NCBI RefSeq assembly: GCF_001420595.1
Contig: NZ_LJIX01000006.1
Location: 3,643,058-3,707,057, forward strand
Direction of reading: 5' to 3'
Length of the DNA stretch: 64,000 nt
Source: Cytobacillus solani
Lineage (GTDB): Bacteria > Bacillota > Bacilli > Bacillales > Cytobacillaceae
Position 1 is the stretch's first letter; every line of letters begins with the position of its first letter. Shown here in pieces: positions 17,545 through 26,634 of this stretch. Made by a program: the position numbers and the translations under genes. The notes below the pieces were generated by a model, which searched no databases, was not told where the DNA came from, and saw nothing but the letters and a program-made list of their open reading frames with translations.

Positions 17545-19258
17545 ACTTCACATACTCCGCCACCCGATTCCGTCCAGCTCTCTTCGCGCCAACATATAAA
17601 GCTCGATCAGCATGACGGATGAGAGAAAGGGAATCTTCTGCATCAAGTGGGGCAGCTGCAACACCAATTGAGGCTGTGATATTTACACCAAGCGGGTTCC
17701 CATCCCACTCCATATGCTGTGTCAGTGTGAAGGTATGTAAGGCAATCGTTTGCCTGATGGTTTCTGCTGTTATAAGTGCAACTTCTTTTGTCACATCTGG
17801 AAGAAGGATAATAAATTCCTCTCCTCCATACCTAGCGACCGTTCCTCTATCACCTATTAATTGCCCTAATTTATCGGCAAGCTGGCAAAGAATTTCATTG
17901 CCGCTTTGATGACCGTATGTATCATTTATTGATTTAAAGTGATCGATGTCTAGAATAATCAGTGATAACTGTTCTCTTTCAAAGGTTTCAAGTCGATCAA
18001 ATTCTCTGCTCAATAGATTATCAAAATAACGGTAATTATAAAGCTGTGTTAACGCACAGCGTTCGCTTTGTGCCTTTGTTTCCTCGTAATGTCTAGCATT
18101 CTCGATTGCTACTGCAAAATGTGAACAAAGGATATCGATAATCATTAGCTGGGACTTCTCATATGCTCTTTTTTGTGTCGAGGCAAGTACCAAAACCCCT
18201 GTTACTTGATTATTTCGAATCACTGGAACACTTAAGACACTCTCAATCGTGTCAGGCAAATAGCCTTTGGGAAGATGGCTCCATTCTTCCTTCTTATGAA
18301 ATAACATCGGCTTACGCTGATCCCAAACTAGTCCACTTATTCCTTCCTTCTTTGTAAGCGAGCCAGCATATGATGATATTACTTCACCTTTTTCTATATA
18401 ACGAAGAATCTGTAATTCCTTTTCATCTACCACATCAAGGATGTATGCGCTATCAACGGTAAGCATCTCTGTTATCTTCTCAATAAATAAGTCGAGAACT
18501 TCATTTACGATTAATTTTTCTGCTAGCTGGTGTCCGATTTCTGTGGCCTTTTGTAAAAAACCATTAATTTTATCGCTTGAATAATAAAGATTCAAAATAA
18601 TCGATAGACTAGAAAATGGTACACCAACGAACAAAACGGCAATAAGTCCGATTTCTATATAGAGCGTGTATAGGACAAAACCGATTGGAAAGGTTATCAA
18701 TGTTGCAACCGTCTCCCAAACAAAGTCTTTTCCAAAAATATTTTTACGACCATTATAAACTAGTAGATTTATAATAATGATGATGAAATGATTCAAAAGG
18801 TAATTAGTAATAGGATAGATTACGATAAGCCAAAAAGAATCATGTAACTCACCTATATGGATTCCCGTTTTCCCACCAAGTGAGTAATAAAAAATACCAC
18901 TCAATAGAGAAACAAGAAAGAACATGAGAGAGTTTAACGGAACTCGAAAAAATTCAGTACTAGGAAGCTTAACGCGGATAAGTAAAACAATGAGTGCAAC
19001 TTGGATGATTACTAATTCAACAAACAGACCAAATGATAAAAAGACCGCCCAGGAAACCCATTGGATTAAAAATACAGGAGATCTATTTATAATCATTGGT
19101 GTAGCTGCTACAAATGAAGCAAGCAATAAGAATAGCAATACATCTAATTCGCGACCAGAGATTTGAGGAGGATAATTTTGGTAAGTTACCCATAGACCTA
19201 ACGGAAATACTAGCAACCAAATAATCCAAGTCATCCTTTTCTTAAGCAAACTCACCAC
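17543..19258 (-). CDS. Membrane-bound GAF-GGDEF diguanylate cyclase
   Basis: The 571-residue protein has an N-terminal block of six or seven membrane helices (to about 225). A GAF domain follows at about 245-390 (LDLFIEKITEMLTVDSAYIL, ESVLSVPVIRNNQVTGVLVL), then a GGDEF domain at about 400-570. The active-site motif is GGEEF at 478-482, preceded by RY. Metal-binding LDIDHFKSINDTYGH and the C-terminal RADxALYxAK-like HADRALYVGAK are intact, so it should make c-di-GMP. The RxxD inhibitory site five residues before GGEEF is absent (GDRG). It is separated from the minor pilins only by paired terminators. I infer it signals to the pilus locus; it is not part of that operon. The start is GTG. Confidence 0.92.
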   Translation of the reverse strand: MVSLLKKRMTWIIWLLVFPLGLWVTYQNYPPQISGRELDVLLFLLLASFVAATPMIINRSPVFLIQWVSWAVFLSFGLFVELVIIQVALIVLLIRVKLPSTEFFRVPLNSLMFFLVSLLSGIFYYSLGGKTGIHIGELHDSFWLIVIYPITNYLLNHFIIIIINLLVYNGRKNIFGKDFVWETVATLITFPIGFVLYTLYIEIGLIAVLFVGVPFSSLSIILNLYYSSDKINGFLQKATEIGHQLAEKLIVNEVLDLFIEKITEMLTVDSAYILDVVDEKELQILRYIEKGEVISSYAGSLTKKEGISGLVWDQRKPMLFHKKEEWSHLPKGYLPDTIESVLSVPVIRNNQVTGVLVLASTQKRAYEKSQLMIIDILCSHFAVAIENARHYEETKAQSERCALTQLYNYRYFDNLLSREFDRLETFEREQLSLIILDIDHFKSINDTYGHQSGNEILCQLADKLGQLIGDRGTVARYGGEEFIILLPDVTKEVALITAETIRQTIALHTFTLTQHMEWDGNPLGVNITASIGVAAAPLDAEDSLSLIRHADRALYVGAKRAGRNRVAEYVK

Positions 19259-19357
19259 TTATATCCCCCTTCCTCAAAACATTTATAGGTCATTTGTCAT
19301 ATAATATGACTATCTTACCAAATTTTCAAAATGATGTCACACGAATCCTTCTTCATT

Positions 19358-20665
19358 TTACCTGTTTACAGCTTCAGACAGATATGGCTTCGCCTCGGAT
19401 AGGAAGTATAGAGACCCTGTAATAACGAGGACTTCATCGCTTCGAAGAGAATGGATTTCCTCATCTATTGCTGCTTTCCAATTCGGTGCGTAATGCTTAT
19501 TTTCATTTTGACTTATGCTGAATAAAGATTCTGCACTTGCTGCTCTTGGAAAATCAAAGCTTACAAAGGTGATTTTATCTGCAGCCGCATCTAAATTTAG
19601 GATCATCTTATCCATTTTTTTATCAGAAAGAGCTGTAAAGATGATTCTGATTTTCTTTTCAGAATAGCGCTTATTCAATTCATTTACTAATGCTGTGATT
19701 CCTTCTTCATTATGAGCCCCATCAATAATAATCAATGGATCCATTGAAATCGTTTCAAATCGGCCAGGCCAGTATGACTTTTTCAGACCTGAGTATATAT
19801 GCTCGTCTTCAATTAAGAAAGAATAGTATTTATTTAATAGCTCCACGGCCATTAGTGCTAATGAGGCATTTTCTGTTTGGTGGCTGCCTGCCATAGAAAT
19901 TTCTAAATGACTCCATTTACGAAAAGGTGTTATTTGCGAAAATATTTCCCCCGTCGTTGTTGAGTGATGGCCTTCAATTGAAAACTGGCTGCCAAGAGAA
20001 TACAAGGGTGCCTTCATTTCAAGTGCTTTATTTTCAATAACCTTCTTAGCCTCTTCTTGTTTTACTGCCGTAATGATGCTCGTTCCCGGTTTAATAATAC
20101 CGGCTTTTTCAAAAGCAATTTCTGCATGGGTAGATCCGAGTATGCCTGTATGATCCAACCCGATATTTGTAATAATGGATAAAATCGGAAAGATAATATT
20201 AGTGGAATCGAACCTTCCGCCAAGTCCAACCTCAAATAGAACAATATCCACTGGCTGTACATGACCAAAATATTGCATCGCCATCGCTGTGATGATTTCA
20301 AATTCAGTCGGACCGCCAAGATCAGTCGCTTCCAGTTCCACGGAAAGCGGGTAAATATCATTTGCCAGCCGAACAATATCCTCATCTTGAATCGGAACAC
20401 CATTCAATGCAATTCTTTCATTAAATTGCTCGAAATAGGGAGAGGTAAAAGTCCCTACTGAACAGCCAGATTCCTGAAGAATATGGCGAAGATATGTTAA
20501 TGTTGAACCCTTTCCATTTGTTCCACCGATATGGATTGATTTCATTCTTCTTTCAGGATGACCCAGCTTCTCCATCATCCATTCCATTCTTTTCAACCCA
20601 GGCTTCACTCCAAGTCTTAAGCGAGAGTGTATCCAAGTAACTGCTTCTTCATATGTATTAAACAT
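19358..20665 (-). CDS. folC: Folylpolyglutamate/dihydrofolate synthase FolC
   Basis: The 435-residue protein adds glutamate to folates, and in many bacteria to dihydropteroate. The ATP-binding loop GGTNGKGSTLTYL lies near residue 47. SVGTFTSPYF, typical of FolC, follows, and the Mur-ligase-type second domain carries DGAHNEEGI near 320. It starts 69 bases after valS and is probably transcribed from the valS promoter, as in B. subtilis. A GGAGGGA ribosome site precedes the ATG. Confidence 0.97.
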   Translation of the reverse strand: MFNTYEEAVTWIHSRLRLGVKPGLKRMEWMMEKLGHPERRMKSIHIGGTNGKGSTLTYLRHILQESGCSVGTFTSPYFEQFNERIALNGVPIQDEDIVRLANDIYPLSVELEATDLGGPTEFEIITAMAMQYFGHVQPVDIVLFEVGLGGRFDSTNIIFPILSIITNIGLDHTGILGSTHAEIAFEKAGIIKPGTSIITAVKQEEAKKVIENKALEMKAPLYSLGSQFSIEGHHSTTTGEIFSQITPFRKWSHLEISMAGSHQTENASLALMAVELLNKYYSFLIEDEHIYSGLKKSYWPGRFETISMDPLIIIDGAHNEEGITALVNELNKRYSEKKIRIIFTALSDKKMDKMILNLDAAADKITFVSFDFPRAASAESLFSISQNENKHYAPNWKAAIDEEIHSLRSDEVLVITGSLYFLSEAKPYLSEAVNR

Positions 20666-20690
20666 GCTAGTCCCTCCTAACTACACATAG

Positions 20691-20723
20691 GAAGACGAAT
20701 CCAATATAGTTGGATTCGCCTTC
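20691..20723 (-). terminator. Hairpin between valS and folC
   Basis: GAAGGCGAATCCAA pairs with TTGGATTCGTCTTC (one mismatch or G-U) around CTATA on the minus strand. Only short T stretches follow, so it may be a partial terminator or an RNA-stabilising stem lowering folC expression relative to valS. Confidence 0.5.
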
Positions 20724-20734
20724 AAATTACTTTG

Positions 20735-23380
20735 TTATTCGCCTTTTAATTCTCTAATACGCGCTTCGACAGCCGCTCGCTTCTCACTATAATCAAGCTC
20801 TTTTGCTTTTTCTTCTTCTATTACTTTTTCCGGTGCCTTTTTAACAAAGCCCTCATTGCTCAATTTCTTCTGAACACGCTCAACTTCTTTGTTGAGTTTA
20901 TCCCATTCTTTTTCTAATCGGGTAATTTCCTCTTCAATATTAATTAAGCCCTCAAGCGGCAAGATGATTTCTGCACCAGTTACAACCGCTGTCATCGCTT
21001 TTTCAGGGGTTTCAACATCCGTTGCAAGGATCAGTTCCTCCGGATTACAGAAACGCTCAATATAGCCACGATTGCTTTCTAATGTGCTCAGAATCGCTTC
21101 ATCCTTTGCTTTTAAAATCATCTTAATCTTTTTACTCATTGGTGTGTTCACTTCCGCACGGCTATTGCGAACTGAACGGATGATTTCAACTAATAGCTTC
21201 ATTTCATCAGCAGCCTTCTCATCCGTGAATTCAGGATTCACTTCTGGCCATGAAGCTGTTGTAATTGATTCACCTGAATGAGGAAGGTTCTGCCAAATTT
21301 CCTCGGTAATGAATGGCATAAACGGATGCAGCAATCTCATTGTATTGTCTAGTACATAAGCCAAAATAGAACGAGTCGTTTTCTTCGCTGCTTCGTCTTC
21401 TCCGTATAGAGGAAGCTTAGCCATTTCAATATACCAGTCACAGAAATCGTCCCAAATGAAGTTATAAAGAATACGGCCAACTTCACCGAACTCATAGCGG
21501 TCTGATAATCTCGTTACGGTTTCAATTGTTTCATTCAAACGAGTTAAAATCCATTTATCAGCTACTGATTTTTCTCCGCTTAGATCAATTTCGTCATAGG
21601 TTAAGCCGTTCATATTCATTAACGCAAAACGGGATGCATTCCAAATCTTATTCGCAAAGTTCCATGTCGCTTCAACCTTCTCCATGCTGAATCGTAAATC
21701 TTGCCCTGGTGAGCTTCCTGTTGATAAGAAGTATCGTAAAGAATCTGCTCCATATTTATCAATAACATCCATTGGATCGACACCATTTCCGAGCGACTTA
21801 CTCATTTTGCGGCCTTCTGCATCACGAACTAAGCCATGGATGAGTACATCTTTAAATGGACGTTCGTCTGTAAATTTAAGTCCTTGGAAAATCATCCTTG
21901 ATACCCAGAAGAAGATAATGTCATATCCTGTAACTAAAGCTGCCGTTGGATAATAGCGTTTATAATCAGCAGACTCTGTATCAGGCCAGCCCATTGTCGA
22001 GAAAGGCCATAACGCAGAACTGAACCATGTGTCTAAAACATCCTTATCCTGTTCCCAATTCTCGATATCTTCAGGTGCTTCATGGGCAACGAACACCTCA
22101 CCCGTTTCCTTATGATACCAAGCAGGGATGCGGTGTCCCCACCAAAGCTGACGTGAAATACACCAGTCACGGATATTTTCCATCCAGCGAAGATACGTAT
22201 TTTCAAAACGGTTTGGAACAAAGTTTACTTTATTTTCTTTCTCCTGAAGGGCAATTGCTTCATCAGCTAATGGCTGCATTTTTACAAACCATTGAGTGGA
22301 GAGATATGGTTCAACGACCGCACCGCTTCGTTCTGAGTGGCCAACTGAATGCATATGCTCTTCAATTTTAAACAATACACCTTGCTCCTGCAGATCTTTA
22401 ACAATCTGCTTGCGGCATTCGAACCGATCCATCCCTTGGTACTTATCAGCCTTTGCATTCATCGTTCCATCTTCATTCATGACAAGAACGCGTTCAAGAT
22501 TGTGGCGATTTCCGATTTCGAAGTCATTCGGGTCATGAGCAGGAGTAATTTTCACAGCACCTGAACCAAACTCCATGTCTACATAATCATCCGCAACAAT
22601 TGGAATTTCACGTCCAACGATTGGGAGCTTAACCGTTTTGCCAATTAAATGCTTATAGCGCTCGTCTTCAGGGTGAACAGCTACAGCGGTATCCCCAAGC
22701 ATGGTTTCAGGACGTGTCGTCGCAATTTCAATATGTCCTGACCCATCGGCAAGAGGATATCTCATATGATAGAAGGCACCCTGAACATCTTTATGGATAA
22801 CCTCAATGTCAGATAGGGCTGTTTTCGTTGATGGGTCCCAGTTAATAATATATTCGCCGCGATAGATAAGTCCCTTATTATAAAGGGATACAAATACTTC
22901 ACGAACAGCCTTTGATAGCCCTTCATCAAGCGTAAAACGCTCACGGCTGTAATCAAGACCTAGACCAAGCTTGGACCATTGCTGACGGATATGGCTTGCA
23001 TATTCCTCTTTCCATTTCCATGTTTCTTCAACAAATTTTTCACGGCCTAAATCGTAGCGGCTCTTTCCTTCATTGCGAAGCTTTTCTTCTACTTTTGCCT
23101 GTGTAGCAATTCCTGCATGGTCCATTCCTGGAAGCCACAATACATCGTAGCCTTGCATCCGTTTCATACGAGTTAGAATATCTTGGAGGGTCGTGTCCCA
23201 TGCATGCCCAAGATGCAGTCTTCCTGTTACGTTAGGCGGTGGAATAACAATCGTATAGGGCTCCTTCTTTTCGTCATCCTTCGCCTCAAAAAATTTCCCC
23301 TTAAGCCACCAATCATAACGCCCTTGTTCAATTGCCTGTGGATCATATTTCGTCGGCATTGTCAGTTCCTTTGTCTCCAT
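20735..23380 (-). CDS. valS: Valyl-tRNA synthetase
   Basis: Starting at ATG 23380 (GGAAAGGAAG upstream), the protein has 881 residues beginning [15 protein letters not shown], matching the usual bacillary N-terminus; the frame extends ten codons further but without support. Class I signatures are [12 protein letters not shown] (HIGH) near 55 and [11 protein letters not shown] (KMSKS) near 520. A zinc-free editing CP1 domain is in between ([17 protein letters not shown]), and a C-terminal coiled-coil tRNA arm ends the protein. It charges tRNA-Val and is controlled by the T-box upstream. Confidence 0.98.
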   Translation of the reverse strand: METKELTMPTKYDPQAIEQGRYDWWLKGKFFEAKDDEKKEPYTIVIPPPNVTGRLHLGHAWDTTLQDILTRMKRMQGYDVLWLPGMDHAGIATQAKVEEKLRNEGKSRYDLGREKFVEETWKWKEEYASHIRQQWSKLGLGLDYSRERFTLDEGLSKAVREVFVSLYNKGLIYRGEYIINWDPSTKTALSDIEVIHKDVQGAFYHMRYPLADGSGHIEIATTRPETMLGDTAVAVHPEDERYKHLIGKTVKLPIVGREIPIVADDYVDMEFGSGAVKITPAHDPNDFEIGNRHNLERVLVMNEDGTMNAKADKYQGMDRFECRKQIVKDLQEQGVLFKIEEHMHSVGHSERSGAVVEPYLSTQWFVKMQPLADEAIALQEKENKVNFVPNRFENTYLRWMENIRDWCISRQLWWGHRIPAWYHKETGEVFVAHEAPEDIENWEQDKDVLDTWFSSALWPFSTMGWPDTESADYKRYYPTAALVTGYDIIFFWVSRMIFQGLKFTDERPFKDVLIHGLVRDAEGRKMSKSLGNGVDPMDVIDKYGADSLRYFLSTGSSPGQDLRFSMEKVEATWNFANKIWNASRFALMNMNGLTYDEIDLSGEKSVADKWILTRLNETIETVTRLSDRYEFGEVGRILYNFIWDDFCDWYIEMAKLPLYGEDEAAKKTTRSILAYVLDNTMRLLHPFMPFITEEIWQNLPHSGESITTASWPEVNPEFTDEKAADEMKLLVEIIRSVRNSRAEVNTPMSKKIKMILKAKDEAILSTLESNRGYIERFCNPEELILATDVETPEKAMTAVVTGAEIILPLEGLINIEEEITRLEKEWDKLNKEVERVQKKLSNEGFVKKAPEKVIEEEKAKELDYSEKRAAVEARIRELKGE

Positions 23381-23430
23381 CGTCAATCTTCCTTTCCAAT
23401 CAATGATCATTCAATACTATAAAAGAAAAT

Positions 23431-23695
23431 AAAAAAACCCCATCGCCTTAAAGGACGAATGGAGTTTGCTTCGCGGTACCACCTTTTTTTCAACTACAAT
23501 AGAGATGTAGTTGACTCTTAAATAGATAACGGATTTCCCGTCTTTCACTACTTGGACGATAGTCCTTTCGCGAAAGAAGCTCGAGGGCGACCTTCCAATA
23601 GTTCCGCTTAGAAAACCTTTCAGCTGATGGTTTTCCTCTCTAAAAGCAAATAGCTAATGTACTCTTCCCTGTCTTTGCTTGTGATTTTAATTTAT
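23431..23695 (-). promoter_or_regulatory. T-box riboswitch leader of valS (valine)
   Basis: The invariant T-box AAGGTGGTACCGCGAAGC lies at 23468-23485 on the minus strand. It is followed by a terminator hairpin at 23431-23464 (CTCCATTCGTCC pairing with GGCGATGGGG, then seven T). Upstream, the Stem I region includes an AGAGAGG element and a loop GGTCGCCCTCGAGC. By alignment with the leucine leader in this same window, GTC at 23589-23591 is the likely specifier, coding valine. Uncharged tRNA-Val would stabilise the antiterminator and allow read-through into valS-folC. Confidence 0.93.
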
Positions 23696-23699
23696 AAAT

Positions 23700-23729
23700 A
23701 TACTACCGAAAAATGATGGCTATAGTCAA
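23700..23729 (-). promoter_or_regulatory. Sigma-A-type promoter for the valS leader
   Basis: TTGACT and TAGTAT are separated by 18 bases on the minus strand, immediately upstream of the T-box leader. A good -35 and fair -10. Confidence 0.6.
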
Positions 23730-23879
23730 TATTAATTGCCGATTTCTTTATAATTTATTCAATTAAATTTTTTTGTACCTCATTTTTATAAAAAAGGCCT
23801 TATTAAAATATAGGCACTAACAAAGAGAAGTGAACATAGAATAGTATGAGAAAGGAATGTTAGGAAAGGGGTTTGCCGA

Positions 23880-24071
23880 GTGAAAAGAAGATATAATCCG
23901 TATATTCTTCCACCGTGGTTAAGAAAAGTCAGAGGTGTTTGTGCACAATTTATTATCCCTATTTGTGTTTTTCAAGGAATTCGTACAATTCTTTTTCCAT
24001 TTACACTCGATGTATTGCTGCTAACTGTGCTAATATTATTAGCTATTGCTTTTCACTTCGAATTACTATAG
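23880..24071 (+). CDS. Small hydrophobic protein, divergent from valS
   Basis: This 63-residue frame has a GTG start, with AGGAAAGGGG upstream. The N-terminus is basic with a PPW motif (MKRRYNPYILPPWLRKVRG), followed by two hydrophobic stretches (about 20-38 and 44-60). It is convergent with ysxE, and the two genes share a hairpin. A SigE-like -10 CATAGAAT lies about 35 bases upstream without a clear -35, which together with neighbouring spore genes hints at sporulation expression. I do not know its function. Alternatives: a spurious frame, although ribosome site and compact composition argue against this. Confidence 0.6.
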   Translation: MKRRYNPYILPPWLRKVRGVCAQFIIPICVFQGIRTILFPFTLDVLLLTVLILLAIAFHFELL

Positions 24072-24089
24072 GAGCCCAAAATTCGTGTT

Positions 24090-25148
24090 TCAATTCTGGG
24101 CTCCGCTTTGCCCTTCAGCCTCTGCCATTGCTTTTGCCTGCTTCTTTTGTGCCTCAATCTCTTCAATTCTCATTAGTATATATTCTGTATTTTTCAGAAG
24201 CCAGTATTGTCTTTGGAAGTGCAAGACTGATTTTCTTTCACCTTTACGATCTGATGCTTTAAAATAGTTTTCTGCGGATCGTATGACTGCACCTGGATGG
24301 GCAAAATAACTCTGAAAAAGTAATAACTCATCCTCTTTAAACGGAAAATACTTTAAATACGTATATATCCACTCTATGCATTCCTCTGATCGTTTCGGAT
24401 AGGTTTTTAACGTTCTCGATAAGAACGGCAATAAATCATGAAGAGGGGAGCCTAGTCTGGACTTTTCAAAATTCGTGAAGTACCCATGTCCTTTATCATC
24501 AAATAAGAAATGTTCAGTGGAGATCTTACCATGAATAATCACAGTGCGAGCTTTTTCACTTTCCTCCGTTTTTTCAAACCACGTTTTAAATCTTTTGATG
24601 GAAAATTGCAATGCCTGGCTAATGTCGTGATAAGAAAGAGAAAACATTAGCTCGAAGGGAGATAAGTACTCTCTGCTTTCACATGATTCTATAAATCCAA
24701 TTAAAAATTCGTTTTCTTTCTCCCATTCAAGCAATGTCTTCTCATAATGCTCTGAACGATCCTCCTTACTGATTGTTACTTCCCTAACAGATAAAGTATG
24801 AAGTCTTGCCAGTTCACGAAACAGCTGCTGATTCCGCTCGAATCGATTTTCCTTCACTTCATTTGCTAGCCATGGCATTAAGTAATATAGTTCATTTTCA
24901 TGTAAAACCGCATATCTCCCATCAACTGCAGGAAAAATAGGGACAATTCGGTTATAGCCTTTTTGAAAGAGAGACTGGACATGGCGTATGAAATCACCAC
25001 CATGCTTTGGATCAATTTTCTTTAAGGCAAAGACCCCTTTATTCGTATAAATTTTCCGTATGCGGCCACGCTCCTCAACAAAATGCGGTTCAAGGGCATA
25101 GTTCTTTAATATCGGTGCAACCTTTAGTAATCGATTCTCCTTTTCCAT
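24090..25148 (-). CDS. ysxE: YsxE-like spore coat protein (CotS/aminoglycoside-phosphotransferase fold)
   Basis: The 352-residue protein has the CotS-family layout: a kinase-like N-lobe (VFALKKIDPKHGGDFI) and a C-lobe with IHGKISTEHFLFDDKGHGYF. The catalytic loop would read HGK.STEHF rather than HGDxxxxN, so phosphotransfer is doubtful. In B. subtilis, YsxE helps coat encasement together with SpoVID and is encoded directly downstream of it; the same order occurs here. The C-terminus is Ala/Gln-rich (EAQKKQAKAMAEAEGQSG). A stem without T-tract overlaps the stop. Confidence 0.88.
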   Translation of the reverse strand: MEKENRLLKVAPILKNYALEPHFVEERGRIRKIYTNKGVFALKKIDPKHGGDFIRHVQSLFQKGYNRIVPIFPAVDGRYAVLHENELYYLMPWLANEVKENRFERNQQLFRELARLHTLSVREVTISKEDRSEHYEKTLLEWEKENEFLIGFIESCESREYLSPFELMFSLSYHDISQALQFSIKRFKTWFEKTEESEKARTVIIHGKISTEHFLFDDKGHGYFTNFEKSRLGSPLHDLLPFLSRTLKTYPKRSEECIEWIYTYLKYFPFKEDELLLFQSYFAHPGAVIRSAENYFKASDRKGERKSVLHFQRQYWLLKNTEYILMRIEEIEAQKKQAKAMAEAEGQSGAQN

Positions 25149-25174
25149 AAGAATCCACTCTCTTTCTTAAGAAA

Positions 25175-25248
25175 AGCGTAAGCAAGCCGATGTTGACTTA
25201 TCGTAGGGAGGAGACCTAAAGTTTGATAGGCGATAGGCTGCTTGCGCT
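25175..25248. repeat. 74-bp palindromic intergenic element
   Basis: The left end AGCGTAAGCAAGCC is an inverted copy of the right end GGCTGCTTGCGCT (one base missing, one G-U). The interior is GC-richer than the flanks. It resembles the small palindromic repeats scattered between genes of Bacillaceae. It lies between the spoVID terminator and ysxE. Only this full copy was found in the window. Confidence 0.55.
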
Positions 25249-25290
25249 AGACAGTTCCCAATTTAAAAAGTGATATATTTTTCTTATCCT

Positions 25291-25344
25291 TTAAAAAAGA
25301 AAACAGCCTAAGCAGGTGTTCGCTAACCTGCCCAGCCTGTTTTT
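25291..25344 (-). terminator. Terminator after spoVID
   Basis: An 18-bp stem with one mismatch (AAAACAGGCTGGGCAGGT with ACCTGCTTAGGCTGTTTT) is followed by CTTTTTT on the minus strand, 10 bases past the spoVID stop. It partly uncouples spoVID from ysxE. Confidence 0.85.
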
Positions 25345-25351
25345 GCATTTT

Positions 25352-26497
25352 TTAACGGGCTACAACAGCTGGAATATAAAGTACTTGCCCTTCAGAGATA
25401 TCTTGATTAATTTCTAAATGATTGACACTTAACAGCTGGTGAACACCAATCGCATACCTTTCTGCAATGAGATCCAGTGTATCTCCGCTTTGAACAATGC
25501 ATACCTTTAATTTTGCCACATGATCGGACTCTTCCTTACGGGCAAAAAATTCTGTTAAGGTCATGCTTTTCTTTTTCGATTTCTTCTTTTTCTTATCCGT
25601 TTTCTCAGGACTTTCATCAATAATCTCAGGAGATTCTGGTTTTGCTTCTTGTTCAGGGCTTTCGACCTTAGGCATATTCACATCCTGTACTAGACTTTCA
25701 TCTACCGGAATTTCAAAAATATCTTCTGCTGATGGAGGTGATTCTTCACTTCTTTTTGAAGAATAAAATGTGATTTCTGGCTCATCTGCCTTTTTTACTT
25801 CTTCTTTCGGCTCTGGCTCTGGTTCAGGCTCTTTTCTTGCCTCAGCTTCAAATGGAATATAGACTTTTTCCTTAAACTCATCATGCTTTTCAATTTCATT
25901 TGCTGAACTAACAAAAATTTCTGTTCGATCTTCCTTTTGATCCTCTTCTTCTGCAAAAGCTTTTTCTAACGGACTCACATCCACTACATCTTCTGCAGCA
26001 GGCGATCTTGCCAAAAATGGTTCTAATTCCTCCTCATCCTGCGTATCCACTTCGTAGGATGACTGTTGCTCCCCATATAAGCCAGTGATCATTAAATTAG
26101 CAGATAGCTTCAAACAGCTTCTTTCAGGAAAGATATAATCAAAGGATTCTACTTGAACATCAATGTCATTTAGGCTTTGAATCCTATTGATCGGTATAGT
26201 TATATCAACTGGGAAGTAATGTCTAAATTCACAAACTCCTTCTTCTCTTTCTTCTACCACTTGAATGAATTTTGGAGCGGCAAAAGTTCCTTCATCTTCC
26301 GCTGTCTCTATTTCATTGCGTTTATATTCACCTGATAGCTCGAGCGCTCCTTGAATCGTAACATATTGATCATCTTCCTGAATAAAAATATCAGGGTCTA
26401 ACGAGATAGAAATCAAATCTAGTACTTCCTGTCCTTTTTGAAACCAGACAGACTCTTCCAAAGAAAATCGTAAACACGATTGGCTCCCCTGAGACAA
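25352..26497 (-). CDS. spoVID: Stage VI sporulation protein D (coat morphogenesis, LysM)
   Basis: I use the TTG at 26497, seven bases after AAAGGAGG; the frame's apparent ATG at 26515 lies before that site. This gives 381 residues. The N-terminal ~130 residues match SpoVID (RFSLEESVWFQKGQEV, SISLDPDIFIQEDDQYVTI, LELSGEYKRNE). A long acidic Glu/Pro/Lys linker (~150-315) is followed by a LysM domain at 333-378 (KVCIVQSGDTLDLIAERYAI). SpoVID recruits SafA and drives coat encasement. It is shorter than B. subtilis SpoVID (575), mainly in the linker. Confidence 0.93.
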   Translation of the reverse strand: MSQGSQSCLRFSLEESVWFQKGQEVLDLISISLDPDIFIQEDDQYVTIQGALELSGEYKRNEIETAEDEGTFAAPKFIQVVEEREEGVCEFRHYFPVDITIPINRIQSLNDIDVQVESFDYIFPERSCLKLSANLMITGLYGEQQSSYEVDTQDEEELEPFLARSPAAEDVVDVSPLEKAFAEEEDQKEDRTEIFVSSANEIEKHDEFKEKVYIPFEAEARKEPEPEPEPKEEVKKADEPEITFYSSKRSEESPPSAEDIFEIPVDESLVQDVNMPKVESPEQEAKPESPEIIDESPEKTDKKKKKSKKKSMTLTEFFARKEESDHVAKLKVCIVQSGDTLDLIAERYAIGVHQLLSVNHLEINQDISEGQVLYIPAVVAR

Positions 26498-26547
26498 AGC
26501 GACTCCTCCTTTCATAACACAACACGCTTTATCACTATGTCATTTAC

Positions 26548-26576
26548 ACTTTATGAGAAAGTTAATTCTTTTATGA
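26548..26576 (-). promoter_or_regulatory. SigE-like promoter for spoVID
   Basis: TCATAAA and CATAAAGT are separated by 14 bases on the minus strand, close to the SigE pattern KMATATT-14-CATACAnT. spoVID is a SigE (mother-cell) gene in B. subtilis. Confidence 0.45.
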
Positions 26577-26595
26577 TTGAAAAACGAAGCAGCAC

Positions 26596-26626
26596 AAAAA
26601 AAACACCCATCTATTAGAGATGAGTG
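26596..26626 (-). terminator. Terminator of the hem operon
   Basis: CACTCATCT, a five-base loop, AGATGGGTG and eight T on the minus strand, 8 bases past the hemL stop. Confidence 0.92.
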
Positions 26627-26634
26627 CCTAATAA

